Source of the DNA: Sclerodactyla briareus | Lineage: Eukaryota > Echinodermata > Holothuroidea > Dendrochirotida > Sclerodactylidae | Assembly: GCA_026419785.1 (NCBI GenBank) | Contig: JAODTK010005918.1 | Coordinates: 62,001 to 126,000 of the forward strand | Direction: 5' to 3' | Length of the DNA: 64,000 bases | Part shown: in pieces, positions 34,079 through 46,900 of the stretch | How the letters are laid out: every line of letters begins with the position of its first letter | How positions within the stretch are numbered: the stretch's first letter is position 1 | Translations under genes and position numbers: made by a program | Notes under the pieces: model-generated | Told to the model about the DNA's origin: nothing | The model's input: only the letters and a program-made list of their open reading frames with translations | Databases searched by the model: none

Positions 34079-35430
34079 ACTTTATAGAGTACAAGTTTCT
34101 GTAGCCACTTTCATACACAGGTAGGGTAAGCTGTTGAAAGGCATGAAAATGAAATGAGGATCGATCAACACCATACATAGGGTGTATATAGTATACCGTA
34201 GACCGTAGCCATCACATACATGTAGGTGGTTAACTTTGAAGCAGGACTACTTACAGGGTTCGCTAATAGGTGATATCATATCATTTTTTCAATATCAAGA
34301 GCACATTCTAAAGAGTGGAAATTGCAGCATTTGCATTTGTTGTTTGACAAAGGTTGAAAAGTGTTACCAACTTACAGTGAATGATGAAAAATGTTTGAAC
34401 CTGCTAATGTAGCTAAATAAATCTAATATGTTTAAAAAAAAAAAGATTTGCATTCTATTTCAACATATAAGTGTATAACTAGCTTGTTCACATCTACACT
34501 AGATATTTGTCAGGACTGCATGGGTCAGGCCTTCACAACTAATTTTGGGAAGTGCCAAATACGAGTTACTATCTAGCGCGGCAACCACCATAGGTTGGCG
34601 GGGAGCGTCCAAGATCAATTTCGTCTGGCAGCCTCCCCCCCAATTCCCTCCAGGGGCATGAACGGCATTACCCATATCGTAAGGCAGTAAGCAACGTCTC
34701 TAAAATCAAGCCTAATAGAATAGAATGAGCCAGTTCGGGAGTTACATTAATGAGATTATAAGGATATTGTGTCAAAGGTCATAAGGGACACACCGCAGTT
34801 CGCGGTTTGAATCCAGTGTGCAGATGATTTCCCAAAACTCCCCGCCGCAACTTTACAAATCCTGCCAACACGCAACGACACAGATTTCCGCCCCCTAACT
34901 CACATATTAACATCTTGAACATGGAATGATTCAGTTGCATTTTCAAATAGTCATCTATTCCCCGAATGTTCTGTGGTGAGCATATGAACTACGGACTGGC
35001 TCATTGTTAGCGTACTGTAGAATTTGACCTGCCAGATGTAAGTCAACAAATTTCAAGTTATCACGCCTTAACACAAAACTGAACAAAGGGTAGACACTGG
35101 TCATCAGATGCAGATCAGATCAGTTGCAGATTCTAAAGTCAACAAGTTCGCTAATCCCAACATTGGCGTACTGTCTGAATCTAATGTGACAATGTGGGTG
35201 AAGGTTTGAACATGCAGCCAATTTCTTGCCTATGTAAAGAGGTATTTTGATGATTACTTAGTGAGAGTTGACAAACTGTCTGATGCTTTTCCATGGTCTG
35301 GGCAAAAATTCAACAACATTCCTGATTTTTTCTATTAGGGGGATTTGGGAATTGTAAACTTGAAAGAAAAACTGTACATGGTACAGGCGCTGAACTGGTA
35401 TGAGCATGACATGAGACCAGCTGGCTGTGT
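34079..35430. other. Non-coding stretch inside the Harbinger region
   Basis: 34,573-34,650 resembles the subterminal motif ggaGCGccaccat..ttgCGgcgGAGCG seen in element C and hAT-type insertion B. No gene. Confidence 0.4.
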
Positions 35431-35489
35431 CTCAGCCTATCCACTTTAGAAAACAACATGGAACTAGAAATGTATGCACCTGGAAAAGG

Positions 35490-36530
35490 GGACTGTATGC
35501 ACCTAGAAAAGGGACTGAAGTTGAAAGTAATTGGATCTGAGCTTTACACCTCTTCCCAAGCAAATCAGTCAGGTACAACCTCTTTCGAATTGCTGTAGCT
35601 GTTGCAGCACCGAGACCATTCCCTCTCCGGTTGTCAGCATCATCTGGCTCATTACTGTCAGATACACTGGCTTTCTCAAGTAAGTCATTCAGCTGACTGC
35701 CATGTATGCAGGATGCAGGAGGCCATGATGAAGAGAGAGATGTCTTCCACCTTCTCCATATCATGTATTTCAGGCCTTCGGCCATCTTCCGCTTTCAGAA
35801 AATCAAAGGCCCGTTCAATTGTACACCGAAGCTACTAGTGCCCAGTTGAATGCTTCTGCTTGCCGGTCAGAGCACCGTAATCCTTGAATGGGGTTATTAA
35901 CCAATCCTCCCAAGGGGTATGCTGCATCGCCAAGGAGATATCGCCTTGCGGGCCAATAGATTATCCTTGCCCTTCTCGTCAATGGCTGATATATGTCACT
36001 GTTTCTGGAGAACACGAGGCATCAGGAACCGACCGGGCCAGCCTAAACACATCTAAGAATGTCAGTGAACTGTCACAGATACCCTGAAAGACGTATGGAA
36101 TGGAATTTTTTTCCTGTTCACATCGCTAAGTGGGTCTTCTTTAGGGTCCTTTATTGGAATGTGGCGCCCATCTCTTGCTCCAACACATTCGTAAGCCTTT
36201 TTTAACCTGAAATTTACTACTATTGTTCTTAGCTGCTGCAGATCCAGGTTTGGGCCACTTAATGAACTGTCCTCTCCCTTAAGAGTATTTCAACACACCC
36301 TTCGACAAGCGTCCATGCTGTTGACCGTGAGATACCAAAACGATCGGCATGCTTCGATAACATTCACAGTTACCAAGATACCACAAAGTAATTAAAAGTT
36401 GTTTACTTGGTGTCAAGTGCAAGGACCACCAGATGCCCCTCATTAATACAGCAACGGTTCCGTTCGATGCAGAAATATTGTAAATGTTCAAATGTGCCCT
36501 CGAAGGCAGAAAATGCGTGACGAAATAGTC
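35490..36530 (-). pseudogene. Harbinger (HARBI1-like) DDE transposase, frameshifted
   Basis: Minus-strand blocks in order: TPSKQLLITLWYLGNCECYR (about 36,350-36,410) and SRSTAWT, the N-terminal helix-turn-helix region; PNLDLQQLRTIVVNFRLKKA (about 36,190-36,250); VGARDGRHIPIKDP (about 36,140-36,182), with the first catalytic Asp; NRKK and FHS; VFSRNSDIYQPL (about 35,975-36,010), in which the expected second Asp of the HD-RVF block is displaced by a shift; YLLGDAAYPLGG (about 35,905-35,945); IERAFDFLK (35,794-35,820), with the catalytic Glu; SLFIMASCILH; and a C-terminus with NEPDDADNRRGN. It matches the HARBI1 family over its whole length (about 350 residues). At least four 1-2-nt shifts make it unlikely to be active. 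Confidence 0.85.
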
Positions 36531-36560
36531 TATCTAGCCAAATAATTGGGGGATTCAATT

Positions 36561-37160
36561 CAGCATAGCTTGGGAGACCGTTATATGATTAGTTTGAGGC
36601 CCCTTCACAGTCCATACAAATCTATAAGTTGTCTATAAACAAAACGGTGTTCTTCGTAATCAAGTAAAAATTTCTGTAGGAAAGTTGGACAGATAATACC
36701 AACATCAAAGCTTTAGACCACATTCGACAGGCCTAGGCCCATCCATTCAAATATTGACAACACAGTCAAGTCGGAGCAGTTGATGGATTTGGCTAACGTT
36801 AGGCTAGTACCCGTGGAGGTACTACTGTATGGTACACTAGTATAAAGTGTCTTTTCTACTATTCAGTTATTGATTGAAGGGAAGTTAGGTAGGCGTAGTA
36901 GCCGGAGCCATGTCGATTATGTGGTTGTATGAATTACAACATAAATAATTAATTAATAATAAATTGATACCTCTAGAATCTGAGTGATATGGTGCGAAGT
37001 GTGAAAGGACATCGATCGTTTATACTGCACTGCAACATAGTGAAAGCTTGCTAGCTACGGCATCGCGAGCTTGTTTAGACAAAATTACGTACACTTGGCC
37101 ACAGATGATTACTGATAACGTGCCATTCTCGCGTTCGAGTCGCCGGGAAAATATCTAAAC
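36561..37160. other. Non-coding stretch
   Basis: AT-rich flank of the Harbinger transposase gene; its right TIR should lie here but was not identified. Confidence 0.45.
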
Positions 37161-37179
37161 AGCTAGGTACTAGTAGTAG

Positions 37180-37297
37180 TTGGACTGGGGTTAGCATGCA
37201 GTAACGCATATGGACTGGGGTTTAGCATGAGATAACGCATGTATGGACTGGGGTTAACGCATGTATGGACTGGGGTTGCATTGCGTCACGCATGTAT
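37180..37297. repeat. Short minisatellite, 4 units of 22-33 bp
   Basis: Units start tggactggggtt and end acgcatgta, with variable insertions (agcatgcagta, tagcatgagata, none, gcattgcgtc). Starts near 37,180, 37,211, 37,243 and 37,265. Confidence 0.8.
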
Positions 37298-37299
37298 GA

Positions 37300-40200
37300 G
37301 GACGAATTGTTCGCGTTTTCAGAAACCGACGATTGTTTTTACATGTTGCTTAAACATTACTCTAACCGTAGTATTTAGTGGCTTCCAGTAGGCACCGATA
37401 AAGATATAGCATTAATGGCGAGGCGCACTGAACGAACGATCGAGTGGGGCACTCGAAGAGTACACCACGGAAAACAATTAACGTTATCTCTGATGCAGTG
37501 CGATTGAATTAGGGAATGGAAATGCATCTGGGATCCTCGCCATGACAAATGGTAAGAATAGGGGGGGACAGTCTTGCTATTACGTTTCAGAGTAATTACA
37601 CATTGCGTTTGTGGCTACGAGGAGGCGGATGCAGCCGGACAGATAGAGATGTTATGGATCTTTCGGAATCATTTCAATTGGAACTTGGACTGCTGTATAT
37701 TTTAAAGACCGTTTGGGGTGAGACTGGGATAGTGGGTGGGATAACCGTTCTAAACAAATTCGAAAGTTAGGAAACAGCAAACAAGAGAAACGATTAGGGT
37801 ATGTGATAAGGGAAGGCTCGAAAAAAAAAAAATCATGTGAAACCTGCTCTGTAAATGAGTACTACTTGGGGGTATGGGGGCTTCACAAGTTGGGTCAAGG
37901 GGAGTACTGTGTGAAAATAGTTAGGAGCATCTCCAAGTATTCATCAACGCCATACCCCCCCCCCCCCCATCTTTGGATTTTTTTTCACTTATGTGAACCT
38001 GCCGGAAGTCCTAATATGAACGAGCCGATCGCGAGCCAATCAACTGCTATTTTTTCCAGATAAGGAGATTGAGACGTCATCAAATGCCTCCAAAAAATGG
38101 TATGAAACGTGCTCTCTCAAATTCAAGCAACCTGGTGGTGTGCCAAGGTATATCTTGTAATTTTTGTCAGGCCTATGCAATAGGTACTGTAAGGGGAAAT
38201 ACAATTAACGGACCGGTCATGCTGACCGGGCGTGCGTAGTGTGCACTGAAAACCTGATCTAGTCCCACGGACTCATCGATATTATTGGTGGGCTAGTCGC
38301 TCTGTAAAACTGGTCGGAACACTTACTTCGGTAGTAGGTTAAGACGACTAATATTACTGACCAATATTCAGAATGTGACTTTAACTAGTCTGTAGCGGAC
38401 CGAACCGAATCAGTTACCGAATAGCATGAACGCTGGTCAGTGACCGGCCTTTGACTAGTTTTCGTTTTCAGTGGCGTTCAATTCAATGCTACTATCGGGG
38501 GATGTCGCGAGAACGGATAGGCCAAGACCGAGGACCAGCATCACATCTTGGTCTCTACCACTGGAGGGATGGCGCTCGATCGCGAAAAGTCGGGGACCGG
38601 AGCAGGCATTTCTGACACAAGGACTAATGCTGCAAATTCGTTCACTAATCTATAGGTATTACGATCACGTAAGAAGCATGGATATGAACGAATAGAGATG
38701 CCATTGGGGGGAAGGGGAAATTTTTTTTTTTCGGGAAGGAAAGTTTATCCGCAACACTTTGTATGTATTCTCTCAGATGTCAGACTGAGTTCGGGATAAC
38801 ATCAAGTGACAAACTTCTTGGCCAATGGTTTCTGCATCTATCGAGGGTCCCCTTGGTATTTTAGGAAGCTCTGCGGCCTGGGGAAATGCAAATGGAGACC
38901 AAGGACGAGGACAGGCTACCCAGGAAGATATCGTGTGAGAGTGACATTTTATTGTAATTTTCTAGCTTTCCCATTGATGGGATTTGAACTAACAGATAAT
39001 TGACCTTATGATCCTTTCAAGTTGGGACACGGGAGAAAAAAAATGACCCAGGCACAGTTCACCTGTAAAATGGGCTTTTCAAGAGGAAAGAAAGCTAAGG
39101 AATTATATTGGGCAGACTGCACAAATCTCCGCACAAGTCTTCATTGAGCAAAAGTCAATGAGGGGTGCACTTTGGGGTCGTGAAATTATCAGGCATTTCA
39201 AGTGGTTCACTGCCATTCATGTGACAACAGCTTTAATATTGGAACTTTTCACATGCTGGAGAGGGAGAAGAGTTGCACAAATTTCAGTGTTTATAGAAAG
39301 CTGAATATAAAGGCAAAGTTTTGGACACCATGAAGAGACAAGTGGTGGAGCTTCAGAAGGTTGTTTAGGAAGTAGAGGCCTCAAAAGAAGCGAGATATGG
39401 TCGGTGAGTCGCGATTGCTGCAAGTATGAGGGTAACCCCCCCCCCCCTCTCTGTTTTCAGGGTATCCCAGATAACAAAACTGAGAGAAGAAGAAAGTTAA
39501 GACATGATCCTTTTGGCAACTTGGGGAATACTTTTGCTTTATCCCTAGGCTGGCTGGAATAAGTCTGCTATCAACAATAGCCTGTCGTGTTTGTGCTTCC
39601 ACCCCCTGAAGATAGCACTCCATGAAGAAGCTGGGCTATCTTTCGAAGCACACTTCTATTTCCGTGGGCACTTACTGCTTCGGTCCATTTGATGCCATCA
39701 GCATTATTTCTATATTTTACCCAAACCTACCCCTATCTTTAAAACATCTCCTTAATGGTTCTTCACCTGTCGCCTTTCGATGCGTGGGGTTGTCGGCTAC
39801 TGTCCCAGTGATGTGGCGCCTGTTAACGCGGAGCCCTGCCACTACAACCCTGAACCTACGAACCTGCCCTGGATAACTGCAACTTCCTGGTCGCAGATAA
39901 TGGTGAGAACAGAGAAACCTCAGATCGCTTGGATAGAAACACAATCCTGATGGAACATCGAACTTCTATTAACCAAGCAATTAAGGGAGATTAAATTGGC
40001 TCAGCCAGATGACGGTCTGATAGGCTGTCAGTTAGAATTCTGTGATCAAACCAATTCCAGCTTTTTCTTTGATCATTTCATGGGGCAAGCTACCTATCTG
40101 CAGGTGCTCGCCCCAACCCAGGCAATAATTGGGGACCCGTGAGGAACCTCAGTGCCTAGAAGGTCCGGCAGCAGCTTACTCTCTGGGGTTATCAGAGCCA

Positions 40201-41450
40201 GTCTACTGGATCCTAAGATCTTGTTGATATCTGTAAAGTGTATGTCAACAACACGGGATCACTATATATGCACTCAGATATCATATGGCGGGTGAATACT
40301 TCATCATGACCCAGAATGTAACTAGTGATTTCATGGATGGGGGCCTCATGTACTCTGTTTCAATCAAATACCTTTAGTCTCACAATGGGCATTCGTGAGT
40401 GAGATCTGGCTATATGATTTAATAAACTTGTGCAGTATTATATTGCCTTTCATTATGTGTTTTAAGTTCTCTGTGCAGCCTATACTGTGTTGTATTAATT
40501 GTTGTCATCTCATAATGCAACGTTGTCACGAGGTAAAAATTATTATAGAGTTATTTCTGACCAACTGACCTTTGACCTGACCCCAACATAGGGATCGTGT
40601 ACTCACTATTAGGGAACCCACATTCCAGGTATGGTCTTGAGGCACCTGACCCGCTCGTATTTGTTGTTCACCAGTTGTTTCTTTTATTTGATCAACAACA
40701 TAGCAAGTTATATTTGATGGACCAAGGAAAGCTGCCTGATTCGCGACCGTTAACCGCGCTTTTTTTCGGGCATATGACACGCCTGCCGGCGATCCTGCCC
40801 ACAGTGTCCTGTGTCAACAGGGTCCGGTAGGTTGAGGCTGGCCGCCGGGACGCCGCCGTAGCTCATGGTTGGCGCACAAGTTCCACAGTACCTCAGGTAG
40901 TTGGGTGGAATGGGCCAAGCTCATGCAGGGCGCTTGCAGAATGATGCGGAGCGGGCCGGGTGGATGCTGGTTCTATGTTGCCTTCAAGGCATCTGCTCCA
41001 TGAGTATAGTGACAGTGATTGAGTGGGTGAGTGAGTGGGTGAGTCAGTGAGCGAGCGGAGTGGGGGCAGTGAGTGGACAAACTAAACAACCCGATGGCCC
41101 TCATCCACGGACCATTACAGCAACTTTGAAGGGAAAATCGATGGAAGCTTGTGGGAGGAGAATCATTTGGTCCATTGTGTGAAATTTCATAAAATGGGCC
41201 CTCGGGCTCACAAGTGGGACTTGGATAAAAAATTCCTGAACACCCCGAAGGAACGGCTGTTAGACCATCAATATGACCGAACATCAGCACTGTGCACCAA
41301 CATTTGTAGGAGAGGTAGCGTTTTGCAGTTTTCCACTTAATGGCCCATTGTGCCCCTTTAATGCCATTTGACCTTTACCCTCGAGTAATCAACGAGTTGT
41401 CCACAGTAAATAAACATTGTGATTCGTCAAAGCAAACCAAAAGTTTACAG
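37300..41450. other. Long stretch without a recognised gene
   Basis: A poly-C run at 37,954-37,969 and a small palindrome ccggtca-tgc-tgaccgg at 38,213-38,229 stand out. On the minus strand, 40,160-40,255 holds an 18-residue-plus open segment (RVVDIHFTDINKILGSSR...) and 39,381-39,623 another (GVEAQTRQAIVDSRLIPASL...). They have protein-like composition but no domain I can name. 40,985-41,070 is a degenerate gagtgggtgagtga simple repeat. Confidence 0.35.
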
Positions 41451-41454
41451 ACTG

Positions 41455-41500
41455 GATAGATAGAAGGATAGAAGGATAGAGGGATAGAAGGATAGATAGA
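41455..41500. repeat. (GATAGAAG)n simple repeat
   Basis: Degenerate gatagaaggatagagg tandem immediately upstream of the open frame at 41,501. Confidence 0.8.
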
Positions 41501-41887
41501 ATGAATGACACCGGGCATCAAAATAGGTCAACCAGCATAGTTGGTTTGGAGCTAAACAAAAAATGGAAGGCAGAATATTACCGCTTGCTAGAGAATATGC
41601 TATTTTATACCAAATCAATTGAAAGGTCAAATCGTGCGTCACTCGGTTATACTGTATGGGAGGCAGACGTAAAACAAAAAGTGATGAGCATAGTACTGAA
41701 ATATCACAATTTTGTTCACAGACTGGTGAATCATAGTGACAATGCATGTGCTCACGAAGCCCTGTTTGTGCACCCCCTTCGCTGCCAAAAAACTGACAAG
41801 CGTTTAATAGAATACATGGGTGAAAACTCCAATATTCATGTTATAGCATGCAGTATATTGAGACATGTATTCGTTATAACCGTTTAA
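41501..41887 (+). CDS. 128-codon open frame, unrecognised, protein-like
   Basis: ATG at 41,501, stop at 41,885-41,887. The peptide (MNDTGHQNRSTSIVGLELNK... and later HSDNACAHEALFVHPLRCQK) has balanced charge, no low-complexity runs and a hydrophobic end. It starts on the edge of a simple repeat and lacks a good splice context. I do not recognise it; it may be an ORF remnant of a mobile element or coincidence. Compared with most open frames here it looks more like protein. Confidence 0.25.
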   Translation: MNDTGHQNRSTSIVGLELNKKWKAEYYRLLENMLFYTKSIERSNRASLGYTVWEADVKQKVMSIVLKYHNFVHRLVNHSDNACAHEALFVHPLRCQKTDKRLIEYMGENSNIHVIACSILRHVFVITV

Positions 41888-42099
41888 GAGATCTACGCTG
41901 AAAGTTACCTACACTATAAACTCTTTTCTTCTTTTTCTTCTTTTTTCTTTATAAATATGGCGTGTCTCCAAATACAATTCCGACAAAACTTAAACACGTA
42001 TACACATGTTTAGCGATTGAATACATTGCATTTAGGAGTCTGGTATGGTGTTTACTATTCGAATGCGTTTCAAAATATTCATATAAATACGATCACTTT

Positions 42100-42990
42100 T
42101 GTCGTGTATGTATGTATGTATGTTATGTATGTATGTATGTTGTATGTATGTATGGATGTATGTATGTATGTATGATGTATGTATGTATGTATGTATGTAT
42201 GTATGTATGTGTGTGTGTGTGTGGTATTTATACCTTCAGTCTCGAACATTTTTCAGGGATTCAGGTCAATGGAGTCATCCAATGTGTCGAATTTGACAAC
42301 ATTATGCGAAATCTTGAAGTTGGTTGGAATGGTGGGTATGGTGGGTATGGTTCACCTTTAGTTCCATCATGGAACCAGGGTCGTTGGGGGTCATTCACAG
42401 TGTCTAATGGCTAATTTATGCAAATTTTAAAGTGTGTCCGATTCTCATGAAACTCGTCGGTGGGCTTACCTTTACTCGCCCACATCTTCAAATTATGACT
42501 GTGAGGTCACTGAGGTCTTCAGTGTGTCTTTTGCATGTGGTTTATTCCCAATTTCAAGATTATTAGATTGGTTCTTAGACCTGATGGTATGGTCTACCTG
42601 TAGTCCCAAAAAGGTTAACCTCGAGTCACTGGTGTTTATTCATATGTATAATTGGCTTCATTCCTGCAATGTTAAAGTTTGTTCAACTGGGTCCATCCAT
42701 TGGTCCTGAGATATTTGAAATGGGGAAATGGTTCAATGGTAGTTGTGTTTAATTTTTCAATTTTGCAACATTCGTCATATTTCCACAAAAACTATATCAT
42801 TTGGTAGCATGGTCAATAATCAGTCCTTATGAATTTGAAAATGTCACTGCTTAGTAAAGCCGTTTTCTGTTAATGCTAATACAAAAATCTGGAAGCAACA
42901 CCTGGAATGTCCTTGAAGTGTTTGCATGGTGACTATGATGGAATAAACCACTGACGTGCAACTAGCGAGACACTGGGGCATCAGCCTGGT
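42100..42990 (+). repeat. R1 repeat family copy d
   Basis: Begins with the microsatellite at 42,105 and runs to gcgagacactgggg (42,966-42,979). The body aligns with copies c (22,980-23,640) and f: tggtctacctgtagtc, attggtcctgagatatttg, tcatatttccacaaaa, gtcaataatcagtcctta and gcatggtgactat. The hairpin at the start is not intact. No coding capacity. Confidence 0.65.
42105..42223. repeat. (TATG)n microsatellite with a (TG)n end
   Basis: About 28 tatg units with a few interruptions, then (gt)9. It occupies the position taken by the TG-rich run in other R1 copies, so it is likely the expanded microsatellite of R1 copy d. Confidence 0.93.
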
Positions 42991-43940
42991 ATAATATCCA
43001 AGCGAAGCGGCAACCATCATTGCCGGCAGCGTAGCGTAGCGAAAGTTTCGAAATGGTTCTTTCTCAACTGCCAAATGTGATCTCCAATGGCTATTTTCAT
43101 GTAATAATTCACATTAACTCGAAGCATTAGTATGAAATTCACCTTAGCCACCCTGTGTTCTTGCGATTTTCAGGCTATTCAAGCCACGCGTAACAATTTC
43201 CAGATGGCCATTTCCAATAATTTCTTTATGTTCATGCGAATTTAGGCCTATATTCGAAGCCGTCATAATGGCTTCCGCGCAACGTAGCAAATGTATTAGA
43301 GTAAGGTTTTCACAGATGCAAATGGTGAGTGCCAGATAGCCAATTTTATTGAAGAAAAAAACTTAGACAAATTGAAAGTGAATTTCACCTTAGCCGTGCG
43401 TTTCCGACACCAACTGTTGAGGCACAGATGACCATTTTTTATATTTCTACAGTGAAATAAACTTCACATATTAAACGGTTATTTCAGTTTAGCAGTTCAT
43501 GCGATTTAGATTAAGTGAAGGGGCATGGGCACCATGATTCGTCAACGCAGATGGCACAAAAATTGTCAAAAAAAGGGATATTTGTGGGTTGCAAACGGCC
43601 ATAACCTGACAATGGTTGAACTAATCTAGGTGGAAATAGCTTGTTGATTCGTGTGGCGAGCTCTATAGGACTGTTGCAATAGGAATATGGCGTAAGGTCA
43701 GTTGTAATGGTGGGGCGTGGGGGGAGGTCCCGGAAAAGGCCCAATACTAATGGCCAACGGCTCAGACGATGCATTCCTCAGGATGGGAAAGTATATCCTG
43801 TGTATATCGACACACGGAAAGCACGACGGTGGCGTTAAAGTTCTAGTAGACTGCAGTTGAATCAGTTAGGTCTATATATGGTGCGCCATTAATCCCGTCA
43901 AAATAAATATGGTTTACATGCAGAGAGAGAAAAACAACAC
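42991..43940. other. Non-coding stretch left of the inverted element C
   Basis: A motif caagcgaagcggcaaccatcattgccggcagcg (43,000-43,031, 33 bp) resembles the GCG-rich subterminal motif of element C. No gene. Confidence 0.4.
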
Positions 43941-46900
43941 CAGGGCGTCGCACCTGGGGGGGGGGGGCAGGGGGCACAACCCAATTTTCGAAGTGGGGGG
44001 AAATCATATCAAATGTCACCCCCCCCCCCCACACTGTTGATCCTCGGTGAGACGAAAGTTGCATGTCCGTTTAAGCACGTATACGTTTAGGTGTCGTTGT
44101 GGGCTGTGATGAAAAGTATTGAGACAGCAGCCTCACAAAACCACAATGCCTTTATTCCGAATTGTCCTGTTTTCCGCGCGCTGCGCGCGCAGACGACCTG
44201 TGACTATTGTTTCCATAGTGTCGTGAGTGATGGCATTTGGTGGCAAGTCTGGCGATATGAAGCTTTTATGCAAGTTTGCTCACCAGAAACTATAAGTGAG
44301 ACGATCTCTCTTTTTTTTAAACATAGGTAGATTAACAAGAAAAGTCCTTGATGATAACACGAACGGCGTCGCGGCATACGAGGCGGATGATGGGCAGGCC
44401 TGCTCCAACACATTATTATGGAAGTTTGCTTGCAGATCGAGGAAACAACCGCTTAGCAGAGATTAGGCACAATTCAGGCAAAACAAACCCTGCAAAGTGG
44501 ATCAAATGCCACAATGCAGCAGATTGATGGTTTCTCTTGTTCGAAAAGCCGATGATTGAGCAAAAGTGGCTGTCAATCTGTCAAGTTTGGACGTTCTCTG
44601 ATTTTATCGATGTCCAAGAATATGCAAAAAAATTCGTCGCTTGGATCCTGATAGTTGTTTCGCTGTCAGTATTGTAGACAACGTGGCACGATAGCTATGA
44701 GATCCGTGCAATTTTGAGTGCAATTTTGTAATTCTAGGACATAATTACAAATTGCTTACTATAGACAAGGCATTTTAGCCCAGCTGAAGGAATCGATATA
44801 CGATGCACTCGAATTTGAACAAACTATATCTTGGCACTTCAATTTCAAACAAAAAACAGTCCTTGGCCCATGGTCCGAAACCAGACAGCAAACAATTGTG
44901 AAGCGCCTCGCAGATATTCCTACATTGTAAATGTGCTATATAGGAATGAATATGTTATGTTAACAGAACCAGAAATGTATATTTCTAGCCAAAATTGAGG
45001 AAACATTTTTTTTTCAATCATAGGCTATACCAGGAAACCGTGCGGAACTAGCACCTTTGGACTTCTGTGTTCTACCTTCAGGGATTGCAACAAAATTCGA
45101 ACAACTTTGTGAGCATGGATTTGCACCTAATTTGGAACTCGGCTACATAATTTGTTCACAATTTACTAATTGTAAATCCTATCTGATTCGACTTCTGGCT
45201 CAGATCTACCAAACTGCGTACTGCGTAGCCCTTTGAAGAGCGCAAAAGTTATTCTGAGTTTCAAATTCGGGTAAAAATGACAATAATTCGGGGAAAATTT
45301 GGACAGAAAAAGGCAAAATGAAGGAAATGCCCAAAATGTCTGCTGACTGGCCTGAATTTTCAATCAAACGTCCGAAAAACATGCAAATTTTCCGCGCTTC
45401 GCGCGCCGGGCTGCTTTTCTGTCGTCCTACTTTTAAGATTTAGGCAAACACATGTTCCGCCTCAAATCAGAAGGGTTCCCGTACGCATATTTCAAGCTAA
45501 ACAGCAATTTCTTCTCCTTTCGAATTTATTATTCGGCAGTCGCTACGATTGCATGAAGGACTAATTGTTCACTGATGTGATCAAACAGCTTCACTGACAT
45601 CTCATTGGTTTTGCGTAATAGTCAAGAGAGCAATTCTCCTGGCTGAAAGTTGAGAGTTCAGGTGTCAGAGTGGACACATCATCCTGTATGTTACGGAGGA
45701 TTCATTAAAGTTGGGGATCACGACCCCACCAATAATGCCGCCCTTGGAAATCGTCCTAGCAGATACACCGCTATCGCTCATTGGCAAAACATTTATTTCA
45801 TTATTTTTTCAACCAAGTAGTGTGCCATTGTAAATCATGCCCAATAGTAAGATGGTATAAAGTTATACCACGGATGCGTACAGAACCCAACTTGGGGCGA
45901 ATTTGTCATAATACCGAGACGGGTTTCGGGCGGGGTGAGGGATAATTTGAGCATTTGCAACGAAAACTACCCAAATTCGGATAAAAATGGAAGATATTGG
46001 GGCAAAGTGTAAAATGAAAAGTTTTCAATTATTAATCTGCGTGGCCGAAAGTACGCTATCAAAGTATGCCAAAAACAAAAAAACGCGCGCATCAGTATAC
46101 TGCATTTAAGTCGGAACATGTGAACGTGTACCGTCCTCCTGGTCATTTTATTATAGGCGGGTGTGAGTGGTTCACAGTGATAATCATAATTTGATGATCA
46201 TCTAGATTGATTCAATTGTGTATAACCAAACAATAATCGCGTTGGAAATGTCTTATGTCCACTAATTCCAGGTGCGGACCCCGGGTTGAAGATCTGTACC
46301 CGACTAGCGCCGAAGTCGAAGGATTACCCATGTTCATATACGGAGTTCTCGAATTTTAAAATCGAATAGCCAAAGTTGCATAAATTGTTTCGCGCGCAAT
46401 GCGTTTTTCTCATGTTGTCTTCAGGCGTGGTATCTGCGGTGTTTTGATTAATGCTTCGAACTCATTTTGTTCACTCGATTAAATCCAGAAGCCTTGGGTC
46501 GGATTCCCCTCCCCCACCTCCAAATGTTCTGAGAGAAGAATTCGGGCGGAAATCGTGAGAAAAATGGGAAGGAAAAAGGTTATAATTATAAAGTGAAAAA
46601 ATGTTCGAATTTTCTGAAGCTTTTTCGATAAAATTGCCGGAAACATGCAAAACCTATTTTGCGCGAGTTGCGCCCCCTGGTAGTTTCCAAGTGGAATGAC
46701 TTGTAAGATTCGGGCACAACCAAATTCTGCTCCTAGATGGAAGTGGTCCCATACGCCTATGACTTTGATCCCCACTCCTGGATTCCATGCAAAACAAAAG
46801 CCAGCAGAGTAGAAAAGGTAATAAAAATGCCATGTGGGATATCCGTAAATCATTTAGTATGCACAATGAAAATTTTTGTCTATCTTTTACTCAATCACAC

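Larger units (their letters stand above)
31575..36560. mobile_element. Harbinger (PIF/Harbinger) DNA transposon, minimal extent
   Basis: Contains the two genes characteristic of animal Harbinger elements: the Myb/SANT-like gene (+) and the DDE transposase gene (-), converging with 3.1 kb between them. The real ends lie outside these bounds; I searched 31.0-31.6 and 36.5-37.3 kb for short TIRs with a 3-bp TWA duplication and found none I can defend. Both genes are frameshifted. Confidence 0.7.

Noticed and set aside
34790-34815. tRNA B-box-like ggtttgaatcc
   Set aside because: No A box at a suitable distance and no cloverleaf arms.
42099-42414. Overlapping YVCM-repeat open frames
   Set aside because: Translation of the (TATG)n microsatellite.
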